A DNA stretch of 64,000 bases, taken from assembly GCF_003944705.1 (NCBI RefSeq), contig NZ_RWIS01000002.1, forward strand, positions 398,243 to 462,242. Reading direction: 5' to 3'. A program made the translations under genes and the position numbers. The notes below the pieces were generated by a model that had not been told where the DNA came from, searched no databases, and was given only the letters and a program-made list of their open reading frames with translations. The DNA is from Hymenobacter metallilatus. GTDB lineage: Bacteria > Bacteroidota > Bacteroidia > Cytophagales > Hymenobacteraceae. Below, one piece after another: positions 1 through 8,184 of the stretch; position 1 is the stretch's first letter, and every line of letters begins with the position of its first letter.

Positions 1-597
<597 letters not shown>

Positions 598-671
598 TTA
601 TCTCCGGCCGGCCGGGCTTGCAGGTTGTTTTTTTTGGGGTAAGAAGACAGGGTTTTTGTCTAACAAACATA

Positions 672-707
672 GAACTTCCTTCCGAGCGAAGCCGAGGAAG
701 GAAGTTC
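672..707. repeat. REP-type hairpin downstream of the lipoprotein gene
   Basis: A perfect 12-bp stem (GAACTTCCTTCC at 672-683 and its complement at 696-707) closes a loop with the GAGCGAAGCCGA core shared with dispersed repeats elsewhere in the window (21.2, 35.4 and 46.0 kb). It lies 13 bases after the stop of the minus-strand lipoprotein gene and could end its transcript, but there is no strong T-run. Confidence 0.6.
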
Positions 708-720
708 ACCCAGGTTCACT

Positions 721-1377
721 CTACTTCAACTCCGCTGAGCCAATTACCTCCTCCAGCGGGCCGGAGGTAGCCAGCTGCAAGCGCAGCGTATCGGCGTCGG
801 CATCCAGCTGGGGGCGGATCTGGTCGAGGGCCAGGCGCAGGGCCTGCACGTCGGAGAGGCGGGCGGCTTTCGACTGGCTGTAGCCGTGGTACATGGCCAC
901 GCGCACCTTGCTGCGGCCAGAACCGGCGTAAGTACCAATCACCTCGCCCCGGGCGTTGATAATTTGAATTTCGGCCGTTACGTTGGTGCGGTACCACTCC
1001 AGCGGTACGCCCAACAGGCTGGGGGTCATTAGGGTAAGCATCTGCACAGCCTGCAGCAGGTGCCCGGTGCGCTGCTGCTCCACCTTGGTTACCATAAATT
1101 TAGCGTAGCCGTAGCGGACGGTGTCATCCTGGGGCTCGGCCAGGTGGTAGGCCAGCTCCTGCCGGAACACCTTACTGGCATCATCGGGGTGGGCGCCTTC
1201 ACCTTCCGCCGAATTCAGCGGGCCGGGTTCCACCACGGCTTCCAGTTTGGGCAATCGGCCCAGTGCTACCGAGTTGTTGGAGCGAATGGTCCGGTAAACG
1301 GCCTTTTCCGTTGATTTACAGCCGGCAAGGGCCAGAAACCCCCCTAAACAAAGGAGAAAAGTGTAGCGGTGCATCAT
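721..1377 (-). CDS. Hypothetical lipoprotein, 218 aa
   Basis: A predicted lipoprotein of unknown function. From ATG at 1377 (a second ATG follows directly at 1374) the protein starts with a hydrophobic signal and lipobox LAGC, acylated Cys at residue 20. The mature part has no motif I recognise; it alternates predicted strands and helices, with a hydrophobic stretch around the LMTPSLLGVPLEW segment and a later stretch IQIINARGEVIGTY that resembles a small beta domain. The same frame stays open upstream to 1680, but the lipobox fixes the start here. The gene stands alone between pyrG and a symporter and shares no obvious operon. Confidence 0.75.
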   Translation of the reverse strand: MMHRYTFLLCLGGFLALAGCKSTEKAVYRTIRSNNSVALGRLPKLEAVVEPGPLNSAEGEGAHPDDASKVFRQELAYHLAEPQDDTVRYGYAKFMVTKVEQQRTGHLLQAVQMLTLMTPSLLGVPLEWYRTNVTAEIQIINARGEVIGTYAGSGRSKVRVAMYHGYSQSKAARLSDVQALRLALDQIRPQLDADADTLRLQLATSGPLEEVIGSAELK

Positions 1378-1531
1378 TCGAAAGAGGATAAGCAGAAGGC
1401 GGCTATTCAGGAAGAAGTCCAAAAATAACTGGTAAGTGCCCCTTATGGTACTCGCGTAGATAGAAAGTACGTAGAAACTCGATGAACAGCCGAGAATCAG
1501 TCGATTACCGAGTACTACATCTGGCCGAAAA

Positions 1532-1568
1532 AACATTTCCCTGCCGGGGCAACCGGCAGGGAAATGTT
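1532..1568 (-). terminator. Rho-independent terminator of the symporter gene
   Basis: A perfect 16-bp stem (1532-1547 with 1553-1568) and a 5-base loop lie 26 bases after the symporter stop; on the minus strand the hairpin is followed by a run of six T. Confidence 0.88.
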
Positions 1569-1594
1569 GGCATAATCCGAACGGGCACCGCCGC

Positions 1595-3016
1595 CTAGTG
1601 CGCGTGCCGGGCCAGGGAGCTGTCGGCCTCGGCCAGGTCCTGCAAGGGTTCCGGGGCCACGTAGTTGTCGATAAACTCACCCTCCCAGCGGGCTACCACA
1701 GCCGTGGCCAGGCAGTTGCCCATTACGTTCACGGCGGTACGGGCCATGTCCATCAGCGCATCAATACCCAGGATGATGAACACCGGCCAGGACGGCAGGT
1801 TAAAGGAGGCTACCGTAGCCAGCAGAATCACCAGCGAGGCGCGTGGTACCCCGGCTACGCCTTTCGAGGTCAGCATCAGCGTAAACACCATCACCAGCTG
1901 CTGGCCAAACGTGAGGTCGACGCCGGCAGCCTGGGCTACAAAGATGGCGGCCAGAGAGAGGTAGAGCGTGGTGCCGTCGAGGTTGAAGGAGTAGCCCGTG
2001 GGCATCACGAAGGCCACAATGCGGCGCGGCACCCCAATGCTTTCCATGGCTTCCATGGCCCGGGGCAGAGCGGCCTCCGAGGAGGTTGTGGCAAAGGCGA
2101 TACTCACCGGCTCGGCAATGGCCTGTACAAACCGCTTGAGCGGAATACGGGCCAGCAGGGCAATAGGCACCAGAATAAGCAGCACGAAGGCAAACAGGGC
2201 TCCGTACAGCGTAAGTAGCAGCTTAAATGCGTTGAGCAAAGGGGCAAACCCCATTTTACCTACCGTATAAGCCAGGGCTCCGCCCACGCCCAGGGGAGCA
2301 AAAAACATTACTACATTGGTGAATTTGAACATCACCTCCGAGAGGCTTTCCGTCCACTGCAGCATGGGCTGCCGGTGTTTCTGGTGTACCATCGCCAGGC
2401 CAATGGCAAAAATGATGGCAAACACCACTACCTGTAGCACCTGCCCCTCAGCAACCGATTTGGCAATGTTTTCGGGGAAGATGTGCAGAATAATGTCGGC
2501 GGTAGTTTGCTTCACGGTGGCCAGCTGCTCGGTGTCAGCCGCAAGGCCGCTGCGGTCCACGCCCTCCCCGGCCCGGGTGAGGTTGATGGCCGCCAGCCCG
2601 ATAAACAGGGCGAAGGTGGTAACTACCTCAAAGTACACCAGCGCCTTGAGTCCCATCTTGCCCACTTGCTTAAGGTCGGCGTGGCCGGCAATGCCCACTA
2701 CCAGTGTGGCAAATACCAGCGGGGCAATAATAGTCTTCACCAGCCGCAGAAATACGTCGCTGAGTACTTTCAGCTCCACGGCCTGCTTCGGGAAATCGTG
2801 GCCGATTTCGGCCCCTACCAACATGCTTACCACAATCCAGAACGTAATGGAGCGGCGCTGGATGGCCAGCGCACCTACTCCGGCCAGGGCTAGCCAGCGC
2901 ACAATCAACGCTATTGTGGGGTCGAGGGCGGGAGGCGTTTGGGCGGTCAGCACCGTGAGTACAGCCGCTACCAGGAACAGAATAAGAACGAGAAGCGAGA
3001 GTCGCGAAAACTTCAT
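1595..3016 (-). CDS. Dicarboxylate/amino acid:cation symporter (DAACS family)
   Basis: Inner-membrane carrier of the glutamate/aspartate/C4-dicarboxylate family, moving acidic substrates with Na+ or H+. The 473-aa product has about eight hydrophobic segments, with the family's two re-entrant hairpin signatures: the serine-rich TTSSEAALP tip and the PTGYSFNLDGTTLY metal- and substrate-binding region. Length matches the family (about 420-480). ATG at 3016 is preferred; a TTG three codons upstream is in frame. A -7 box lies about 40 bases upstream and a strong terminator follows. Substrate (glutamate, aspartate, succinate or fumarate) cannot be told from sequence alone. Confidence 0.9.
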   Translation of the reverse strand: MKFSRLSLLVLILFLVAAVLTVLTAQTPPALDPTIALIVRWLALAGVGALAIQRRSITFWIVVSMLVGAEIGHDFPKQAVELKVLSDVFLRLVKTIIAPLVFATLVVGIAGHADLKQVGKMGLKALVYFEVVTTFALFIGLAAINLTRAGEGVDRSGLAADTEQLATVKQTTADIILHIFPENIAKSVAEGQVLQVVVFAIIFAIGLAMVHQKHRQPMLQWTESLSEVMFKFTNVVMFFAPLGVGGALAYTVGKMGFAPLLNAFKLLLTLYGALFAFVLLILVPIALLARIPLKRFVQAIAEPVSIAFATTSSEAALPRAMEAMESIGVPRRIVAFVMPTGYSFNLDGTTLYLSLAAIFVAQAAGVDLTFGQQLVMVFTLMLTSKGVAGVPRASLVILLATVASFNLPSWPVFIILGIDALMDMARTAVNVMGNCLATAVVARWEGEFIDNYVAPEPLQDLAEADSSLARHAH

Positions 3017-3056
3017 GCGCGGCAATTCAGGGGGAAAGGAAACAGTGGGAATCAGG

Positions 3057-3064
3057 CAAAGATA
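3057..3064 (-). promoter_or_regulatory. -7 promoter element of the symporter gene
   Basis: TATCTTTG on the minus strand fits TAnnTTTG, 40 bases upstream of the symporter ATG. No clear -33 box was seen. Confidence 0.45.
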
Positions 3065-3194
3065 GGGTTCCTATAGCTGAGAAATGTGCCCGAAGAAGTA
3101 GCTTGGCCCGGGCTTCCCGATTTTGCGTCTCTGCCGGATTATTACGCCTTTCTTTTTCTCACGTCACTTCTGCCCCTCCGCTCTGCCTTCCACC

Positions 3195-4196
3195 ATGCTT
3201 ACTTGGTCCATTACTCCCCTGGTGCTGCCGCTGCGCTACACCTGGAAAATCTCCCGCAATGCCTCCACCTCCAAAACCAACCTGCTAGTGCAGGTAACAG
3301 GCGGTGCATGGAGCGGGCAGGGCGAAGCTGCTCCCAACGTGCGGTACAATGAGTCGCCGGAGGGCCTGCAGCAGGAGTTTGCCCAGTTGCAGGCAGCCGG
3401 CCTGGGCGAGTGTGAAACCCTGGAGGAACTGACCATCTTCCTGAGCCAGCAGCAACCGGCACATGCCCTGCGCTTCGCGCTGGAGGCAGCCTTTGTGCAT
3501 CGGGAGGCCGCCCGTACAGGCCAAACGGTGCCGCAGTGGCTGGGAGTGCCAGCGCCGGCAGCAGACGTGGGCACGGCCGTTACCCTGCCCATCATGGAGC
3601 CGGGCGAGGTGGCGGGCTTTGTGCAGGCGCAGGGGCTGGGCCGGTTCCCGGTGCTGAAAGTGAAGGTAAACCGGGAAGGAGCCACCGACCTGCTGGGAGA
3701 GGTAACGCGCCTGCTGCCGGGGCATCCGCTGATTGTGGATGGCAACGAGGCCTGGACCGATGCCGACAGTCTGCGCCGAAGCTGGGAGCAGATACGGGCC
3801 TTGCCCGGCCTGCACGTGCGCCTGCTGGAACAGCCCCTGCCTGCTGCCTGTACCGATGATTATCGGGCGCTGAAAGGCCAGCTGCACTGCCCGGTTTTCG
3901 CCGATGAGTCGGTAACTGATGCGGCCGATTTTGCCGACATAGCCCGGCAGTTCGATGGGGTGAATATGAAGCTGATGAAAGCCGGCGGCTACCTCAACGG
4001 CTTGCGAATTCTGCGTGAAACCCGTACCCACGGCTTGCAAACCATGCTCGGCTGCATGGTAGAAACTTCCCTGGGAATTTGGTCGGCGCTGCAGGTAAGC
4101 GCCCTGGCTGACGTGCACGACCTGGACGGCTTCGTCATTCTGCAACACGAGCCCTTTGGGCTGGTGTGGGAACAGGAGGGAAGGTTGAGGATATAG
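3195..4196 (+). CDS. Dipeptide epimerase (L-Ala-D/L-Glu type), enolase superfamily
   Basis: Predicted to epimerise L-Ala-D-Glu and related dipeptides, as in murein peptide recycling. The 333-aa product carries the muconate-lactonising subgroup residues: KVKVN with catalytic K157, metal ligands D182 (VDGNEAW), E212 (EQPLP) and D237 (ADES), and the second catalytic lysine in NMKLMKAGG near residue 259. Near the C-terminus the DLDGF segment fits the DxD motif that binds the dipeptide amino group in known epimerases, which favours this over o-succinylbenzoate synthase. ATG at 3195 starts the protein just before the capping domain; the frame is open further upstream but not protein-like. It ends in TAG inside a repeat arm. 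Confidence 0.85.
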   Translation: MLTWSITPLVLPLRYTWKISRNASTSKTNLLVQVTGGAWSGQGEAAPNVRYNESPEGLQQEFAQLQAAGLGECETLEELTIFLSQQQPAHALRFALEAAFVHREAARTGQTVPQWLGVPAPAADVGTAVTLPIMEPGEVAGFVQAQGLGRFPVLKVKVNREGATDLLGEVTRLLPGHPLIVDGNEAWTDADSLRRSWEQIRALPGLHVRLLEQPLPAACTDDYRALKGQLHCPVFADESVTDAADFADIARQFDGVNMKLMKAGGYLNGLRILRETRTHGLQTMLGCMVETSLGIWSALQVSALADVHDLDGFVILQHEPFGLVWEQEGRLRI

Positions 4197-4298
4197 GTAG
4201 TAGGTAGTAGGATGAAGGATACCGTTGAACAAAAGTCCTTTATCCTACTACCTTCATCCCTCATCCCACTACCTCTTCATCCCTCATCCCACTACCTC
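4194..4298. repeat. Low-complexity inverted repeat between convergent genes
   Basis: Left arm (4194-4220) is built from TAGG/GTAGTAGG units and pairs with the right arm (4242-4260); AGGTAGTAGGAT at 4202-4213 has its exact complement at 4242-4253. The right side continues as two tandem copies of a 23-bp unit (4253-4275 and 4276-4298). The epimerase stop TAG (4194-4196) and the opposing gene's stop TGA (4299-4297) both fall in or at the edge of the repeat. Confidence 0.8.
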
Positions 4299-4878
4299 AT
4301 TTCAGCTTCGCGTCAATGGCCTGAATTTTCTGGTCCAGGGCGGCGGTATCGGTGGGGCGTTGGGCGTTCGAGCTGAGCAGGCTTATCTTCTGGTTGAGCA
4401 GCTGGATCTTCTCGGCCATGAGCCCGATTTTGGTGTTCATCTCCGTCAGGCGGGTTTCCATGGCGGCCGGGGTGGCCGGGGCCGGACGAGGGTCGACGTA
4501 GGTTTCAAACTTGGCATCGGTGGGCACTGTCTTGTCGCCGCGCGACTGGGCCGCGCTGCCTGGCGTGGCAAACACGACGTCGCCGCTGGGCCGCACGTAA
4601 TCCCCTTCCCTCAGCGTGGTAATTTTGCCGCCCGGAAACTCTACAATGCCGCTTTTATAGTTGATTTTGGTGCCATTGGCCAGCAGCACATTGTGCGTAA
4701 GCGGCATGGGGCGGCGTCCGCGCACCTGCACTACTTCGCCATTCTGCATCATAAAACGGTCGGTGGCGGTAGTTTCAACGGGGCCGGCTACGGGGGCGTT
4801 GGTGGTTTGCGCAAAGCCCTGGGCCGTTGCCAGCAACAGCAGGCCCGCAACAACGGAGGGCAGCAGAGTTTTTTTCAT
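4297..4878 (-). CDS. Secreted DUF6799-like protein with C-terminal coiled coil
   Basis: Exported protein of unknown function, 193 aa. It starts with a signal peptide (MKKTLLPSVVAGLLLLA, cleavage after AQGFAQ). Residues about 40-100 read like the short repeated beta unit of DUF6799: MMQNGEVVQVRGRRPMPLTH followed by a second half containing NGTKINYKSGIVEFPGG and LREGDYV. The last 55 residues are heptad-like (LTEMNTKIGLMAEKIQLLNQ) and predicted to form a coiled coil. Family assignment is from recollection of the pattern and is tentative; the secreted nature is well supported. Convergent with the epimerase gene. Confidence 0.7.
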   Translation of the reverse strand: MKKTLLPSVVAGLLLLATAQGFAQTTNAPVAGPVETTATDRFMMQNGEVVQVRGRRPMPLTHNVLLANGTKINYKSGIVEFPGGKITTLREGDYVRPSGDVVFATPGSAAQSRGDKTVPTDAKFETYVDPRPAPATPAAMETRLTEMNTKIGLMAEKIQLLNQKISLLSSNAQRPTDTAALDQKIQAIDAKLK

Positions 4879-5020
4879 GGGGTGGAGGTAGTATGGTAGC
4901 TAGTGCAGTGCTGCTTACGCACCGCAGCGCCCGGCGTTTCCATCAGGCACCATAATTGCCAGACCTTTCAGCAACATTCTGGCAGGTTCTTCTAGTTTTG
5001 CAAAAATACTCAGAACTATG

Positions 5021-5051
5021 TTTGCACATTAAATGTATGTACATATATTTG
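5021..5051 (+). promoter_or_regulatory. Promoter with overlapping palindrome, upstream of the MarR gene
   Basis: TTTG at 5021-5024 and TATATTTG at 5044-5051, spaced by 19 bases, match both halves of the Bacteroidota vegetative promoter (TTTG / TAnnTTTG). A 10-bp palindrome TATGTACATA (5036-5045) overlaps the spacer and -7 box, a position where a dimeric MarR repressor would block RNA polymerase. Autoregulation is inferred. Confidence 0.7.
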
Positions 5052-5080
5052 CAGCGCGTTCTGTTACTTTCCAGCAGTAC

Positions 5081-5530
5081 ATGAAAATCGAGGACGAAAT
5101 CAAGCAGCCAGCTTTCAAAGACAACCACCAGAAAGCCCTCATCAATCTGGTGTTTACCACGGGCTGGGTGCAGCAGCAGCAGAGCGCCTTATTCAAGGGG
5201 TATGGCCTTACGCTGCCGCAGTTCAATATTCTGCGCATTCTGCGGGGGCAGCACCCCAAGCCCGCTACGGTCAACCTGCTGATAGACCGGATGCTGGACA
5301 AAACCAGCAACGCCTCCCGTATTGTGGACAAGCTGGAAGCCAAGCAGCTGGTTACGCGCACGGTATGTCCCAGCAACCGCCGGGCCGTGGACATCCGCAT
5401 TACCGAAGCCGGGCTGGAATTGCTGCAGCGGCTGGATGCCGAGCTCGAAACCCGCCGCAACGGCCTGCAAACCCTGACCGATGAGGAAGCTGCCCAGCTC
5501 AGCAACCTTCTGGATAAAATCCGTGACTGA
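5081..5530 (+). CDS. MarR-family transcriptional regulator
   Basis: A 149-aa winged-helix DNA-binding protein expected to act as a dimer and respond to a small ligand or redox signal. The recognition region is visible in the middle (QFNILRILRG, then NLLIDRMLDKTSNASRIVDKLEAKQLVTR), followed by the wing (CPSNRRAVDIRITEAG) and a C-terminal dimerisation helix. ATG at 5081 is chosen because the frame upstream overlaps the promoter. It is followed 54 bases later by a yceI-type gene on the same strand, a common pairing in Bacteroidota. The ligand is unknown. Confidence 0.9.
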   Translation: MKIEDEIKQPAFKDNHQKALINLVFTTGWVQQQQSALFKGYGLTLPQFNILRILRGQHPKPATVNLLIDRMLDKTSNASRIVDKLEAKQLVTRTVCPSNRRAVDIRITEAGLELLQRLDAELETRRNGLQTLTDEEAAQLSNLLDKIRD

Positions 5531-5584
5531 CGGTTTCAGTTATTCAACTACGCTCATTTTCACTCCCTTTTTCTGTTTTTCGTC

Positions 5585-6223
5585 ATGAAAAAACTGTTTA
5601 TGCCGGCTCTGCTGGTGGCTGCCCTGTTTGCTGTTTCACCCGCCTCGGCGCAGAAAAAAGTTACCCCCGGCTCCGAAAAGGCCGCTTCGCAGTCATACGC
5701 GCTGCAGCCGCAGCTGAGCACCCTGGGCTGGGTTGGTAAGAAAGTAACCGGCCAGCACAATGGAAATGTGCAGTTCAAGGAAGGCACGGTGCTGGTACGC
5801 GGCAGTCAGATTGTGGGCGGTACGTTTGTGGTGGATATGAACTCGCTGAAAGTAGAGGATATTAAGGAGCAGGAGTACAATGCCAAGCTGGTGGGGCACC
5901 TGCGTTCTGAGGATTTCTTCAGCATCGACAAAAACCCGACCTCCACGTTCAAAATCACCAGCATTACCCCACTGAAAGGGGATGCCAACGGCAACAACGC
6001 CACCGTAACCGGCGACCTGACCATTAAAGGCATCACCCAGAAGATTTCCTTCCCTGCCAAAGTAGGCGTGAAGGGCGGTGTGGCCTCGGCCAGCGGCACG
6101 GCTACCATCGACCGGACTAAGTTCGACATCAAGTACGGCTCCAAGTCTTTCTTCGAGAGCATCGGCGACAAAGCCATCATGGATGAGTTCACCATGAGCT
6201 TCAACGTAATTGCCAAGAAGTAA
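5585..6223 (+). CDS. YceI-family periplasmic protein
   Basis: Secreted lipocalin-like protein, 212 aa, of the YceI family, which binds isoprenoid or polar lipid molecules in a beta barrel. A signal peptide ends at ASAQ (about residue 23). The family pattern follows: STLGWVGKKVTGQHNGNVQF, a GTFVVDMNSLKVED strand pair, LVGHLRSEDFFSIDKNPTSTF, and TGDLTIKGITQKISFP. It sits just after the MarR gene and is probably co-transcribed and controlled by it. A strong terminator follows 23 bases after the stop. Confidence 0.93.
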   Translation: MKKLFMPALLVAALFAVSPASAQKKVTPGSEKAASQSYALQPQLSTLGWVGKKVTGQHNGNVQFKEGTVLVRGSQIVGGTFVVDMNSLKVEDIKEQEYNAKLVGHLRSEDFFSIDKNPTSTFKITSITPLKGDANGNNATVTGDLTIKGITQKISFPAKVGVKGGVASASGTATIDRTKFDIKYGSKSFFESIGDKAIMDEFTMSFNVIAKK

Positions 6224-6246
6224 TTTCGGCCTGCTTGCCCCCTGCA

Positions 6247-6278
6247 AAAGCCCCGCTGGTCGTAACCAGCGGGGCTTT
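6247..6278 (+). terminator. Rho-independent terminator after the yceI-type gene
   Basis: A 14-bp stem AAAGCCCCGCTGGT (6247-6260), loop CGTA, complement at 6265-6278, followed by a T-run. It can also serve the convergent lipoprotein gene that ends at 6283. Confidence 0.92.
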
Positions 6279-6282
6279 TTTG

Positions 6283-7050
6283 TTAATGAGTTATGCTGCT
6301 TTGGCGCTGTAGCATCTGCTGCTGCAGGGTAGCGGCCCGTGCGGCAGCCGGCTGCCGCACGGGAGCAGCCGCAAGGTTTTGCAGATTGAAGCGGAGCCAG
6401 TAGCTGCCATCGGCGGCGGTGAATTTCCTGTCCTTGTTAAGATCGGGGCGCACTTCAACAAGTAGCAGGCTGGAGTTGGGCAGGATCAGCCGGTTTTTTA
6501 GCTGTGTATTATCAGGAGTGAGCTGCCGGAGCTGCCGGCCGCTACGGTCCGAGGCAAATAAAGCGCTGGCATCATTTTCGTCCTGGTCGCCGTCGGCGTT
6601 GAAATCTGCTTTGATGATGGTATAGAACAGGAATGGCCACCGAGTATCCGGCTTGAGGTCGGTGTCAATTTCGGAAATGACAAAGCGGCTATGCGGCAGG
6701 AGAGCGTATTCCTGCAAGGTTGATTTTTGAAAAAACAGCAGGTTAAAACAGGTACCCTCTATGCCGTTACCTCGCTCGTAGTCGCTCTCATAGGAGCTAC
6801 TGGATAAGATGCGGCTGCGCGTAGCCTGCTCCAGCGGCACTACCGATACGGGCTGGTAGTAAAAAGCCGTGCTATCGAGGTTGACCGGTGTGTTATAATG
6901 TATCCGATATGTCAGGGCGGCCTGCCGGACAGCGGCGGTATCAGCGGCAGCCTGGCCAGATGTGGCGGGCACACCGCGGTTGGGGCTTTCGGAGCAGGCC
7001 CACAAGCCGCTCAGCATTGATAGAGCCCCCAGAACCCGTAGGTATTGCAT
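6283..7050 (-). CDS. Hypothetical lipoprotein with two EF-hand-like loops, 255 aa
   Basis: Function unknown. The N-terminus is a lipoprotein signal ending in GLWAC (Cys 19) followed by a Ser/Pro/Ala-rich linker. The body is a predicted beta-rich domain. Two Asp-rich segments resemble calcium-binding loops: DFNADGDQDENDA near residue 150 and DLNKDRKFTAADG near residue 203, each followed by a hydrophobic stretch, as in EF-hand or dockerin loops. The C-terminus is Ala/Gln-rich. ATG at 7050 is the only start that retains the signal. Convergent with the yceI-type gene. Confidence 0.75.
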   Translation of the reverse strand: MQYLRVLGALSMLSGLWACSESPNRGVPATSGQAAADTAAVRQAALTYRIHYNTPVNLDSTAFYYQPVSVVPLEQATRSRILSSSSYESDYERGNGIEGTCFNLLFFQKSTLQEYALLPHSRFVISEIDTDLKPDTRWPFLFYTIIKADFNADGDQDENDASALFASDRSGRQLRQLTPDNTQLKNRLILPNSSLLLVEVRPDLNKDRKFTAADGSYWLRFNLQNLAAAPVRQPAAARAATLQQQMLQRQSSITH

Positions 7051-7092
7051 ACTTATAAACGAAATACTTATGAACGAAATAACGTACGGACG

Positions 7093-7650
7093 TTATACTG
7101 GTAACTCCAGCTCCCGTGGAAGCACAAATTTGAGGCTGCGGCTCTTGGTGCGCGCGTGTAGCTGCTGCAGAAAGTCGTCCAGCTCGGGTTTGTATTCCAG
7201 CCAGAGGTCTTCGTGCAGGTTGCTGAGTACAAGCTGGGCCGTGCGGGCCGCCAGGCGGGCGGTGCTCGTGTAGAAGCCGGCGTACACGCTTTCGAACTGG
7301 CCGGTGTAATTTTCAAAAATGTGGCGCAGCGTGTACAGGTTCAAATCTACCTCCAGGCGCTTATCCTTGGTGATGCGGCGGGCCCGGGCTACCTCCTTGG
7401 TGGCCTTGCCCAGGGCTTTGGTCAGGCTGCGGTTGAGCAGGCGGCCGGTAGCTCCCACGGCAAACAGCTCATGAATCTGGTCAGAGGCCTGCTCGAACAC
7501 GGTTTCCGTGGTGACGTCGGGGAGCAGTTCGAAGCACAGCGTGTCGTAGAGTTCCGCGTCGCGGCGCGCGGCGCGCAGCAGCAGGGCTTCCTTCTCTTTA
7601 TCAGTGAGGCGCTTGAGGGCACGCTTAAACTCGGCAGATGGAACGGGCAT
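7093..7650 (-). CDS. Hypothetical helical protein, 185 aa
   Basis: I do not recognise this protein. It is mostly alpha-helical and charged, with no signal peptide or membrane segment, so it is probably cytosolic. The N-terminal helix (ALKRLTDKEKEALLLRAARRD) and two central helices could mediate protein contacts. Divergently placed 141 bases from the ubiquitin-like gene; a shared control region is possible because a 9-bp inverted repeat lies in the gap. No link in function can be shown. Confidence 0.7.
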   Translation of the reverse strand: MPVPSAEFKRALKRLTDKEKEALLLRAARRDAELYDTLCFELLPDVTTETVFEQASDQIHELFAVGATGRLLNRSLTKALGKATKEVARARRITKDKRLEVDLNLYTLRHIFENYTGQFESVYAGFYTSTARLAARTAQLVLSNLHEDLWLEYKPELDDFLQQLHARTKSRSLKFVLPRELELPV

Positions 7651-7740
7651 GGATGGCAGGCGGAAAGCAGATGCAGGCTAAAAGTACGCTACAAACGTGG
7701 GGACGCAAGAATGGGTACTTTTCAGGCCCGATGCAGAACG

Positions 7741-7781
7741 TTTTGCTAAAAAAATTAGTATATTGAACTTCGTTAGCAAAA
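7741..7781. promoter_or_regulatory. Inverted repeat in the control region of the ubiquitin-like gene
   Basis: TTTTGCTAA (7741-7749) and its exact complement TTAGCAAAA (7773-7781) flank an AT-rich segment containing TATATTGA, a weak -7-like box, ending 10 bases before the start codon. It could be an operator or an mRNA hairpin. Confidence 0.45.
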
Positions 7782-7791
7782 CCCCGCGTAT

Positions 7792-8184
7792 ATGGCCTTA
7801 CTTACCATCCAGGATGAAACTGCTGCCGGCAGCATCCTCCATCAGCTGGAGCTGGAAATAGCCCAGGAAATGCTTACCGTACGTGACCTGATTGCCCGGC
7901 GCGTGCACCAGGAAGTTGCCGCCTACAACCACCGGCAAGCAGGCATATTCAATGGGCTGGTGCAGCCCACGGCCTCTGAACGGGCACTCAACGGCTTCCG
8001 TCTCCGCCAGCCCACGCCCATTGACGCCGAGGAGCAGTTGTATAAGGCTTTGGAAGGCTTTCAGCAGAACAGCTACTTCGTGCTGGTAAACAACCGGCAG
8101 GTGGAAAGCCTGGAAGAGGAGGTGTGGATAGGAGCCGGCGCCACGGCCAGTTTTATCAAGCTTACCCCGCTTGTTGGAGGATGA
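7792..8184 (+). CDS. Ubiquitin/ThiS-like beta-grasp protein ending in Gly-Gly, 130 aa
   Basis: Function unknown. The order of segments suggests a beta-grasp fold: strand LLTIQD (3-8), strand HQLELEIA (17-24), helix TVRDLIARRVHQEV (29-42), a 50-residue insertion, then YFVLVNNRQV (95-104), SLEEEVWI, and a last strand ASFIKLTPLVGG that ends the protein at Gly129-Gly130. A terminal diglycine after a strand is the hallmark of ubiquitin-like modifiers and of the sulfur carriers ThiS and MoaD. The stop overlaps the start of the DUF4132-type gene (ATGA), so the two are translationally coupled. No E1-, E2- or JAB-like gene is seen nearby. The fold is inferred by eye. Confidence 0.65.
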   Translation: MALLTIQDETAAGSILHQLELEIAQEMLTVRDLIARRVHQEVAAYNHRQAGIFNGLVQPTASERALNGFRLRQPTPIDAEEQLYKALEGFQQNSYFVLVNNRQVESLEEEVWIGAGATASFIKLTPLVGG

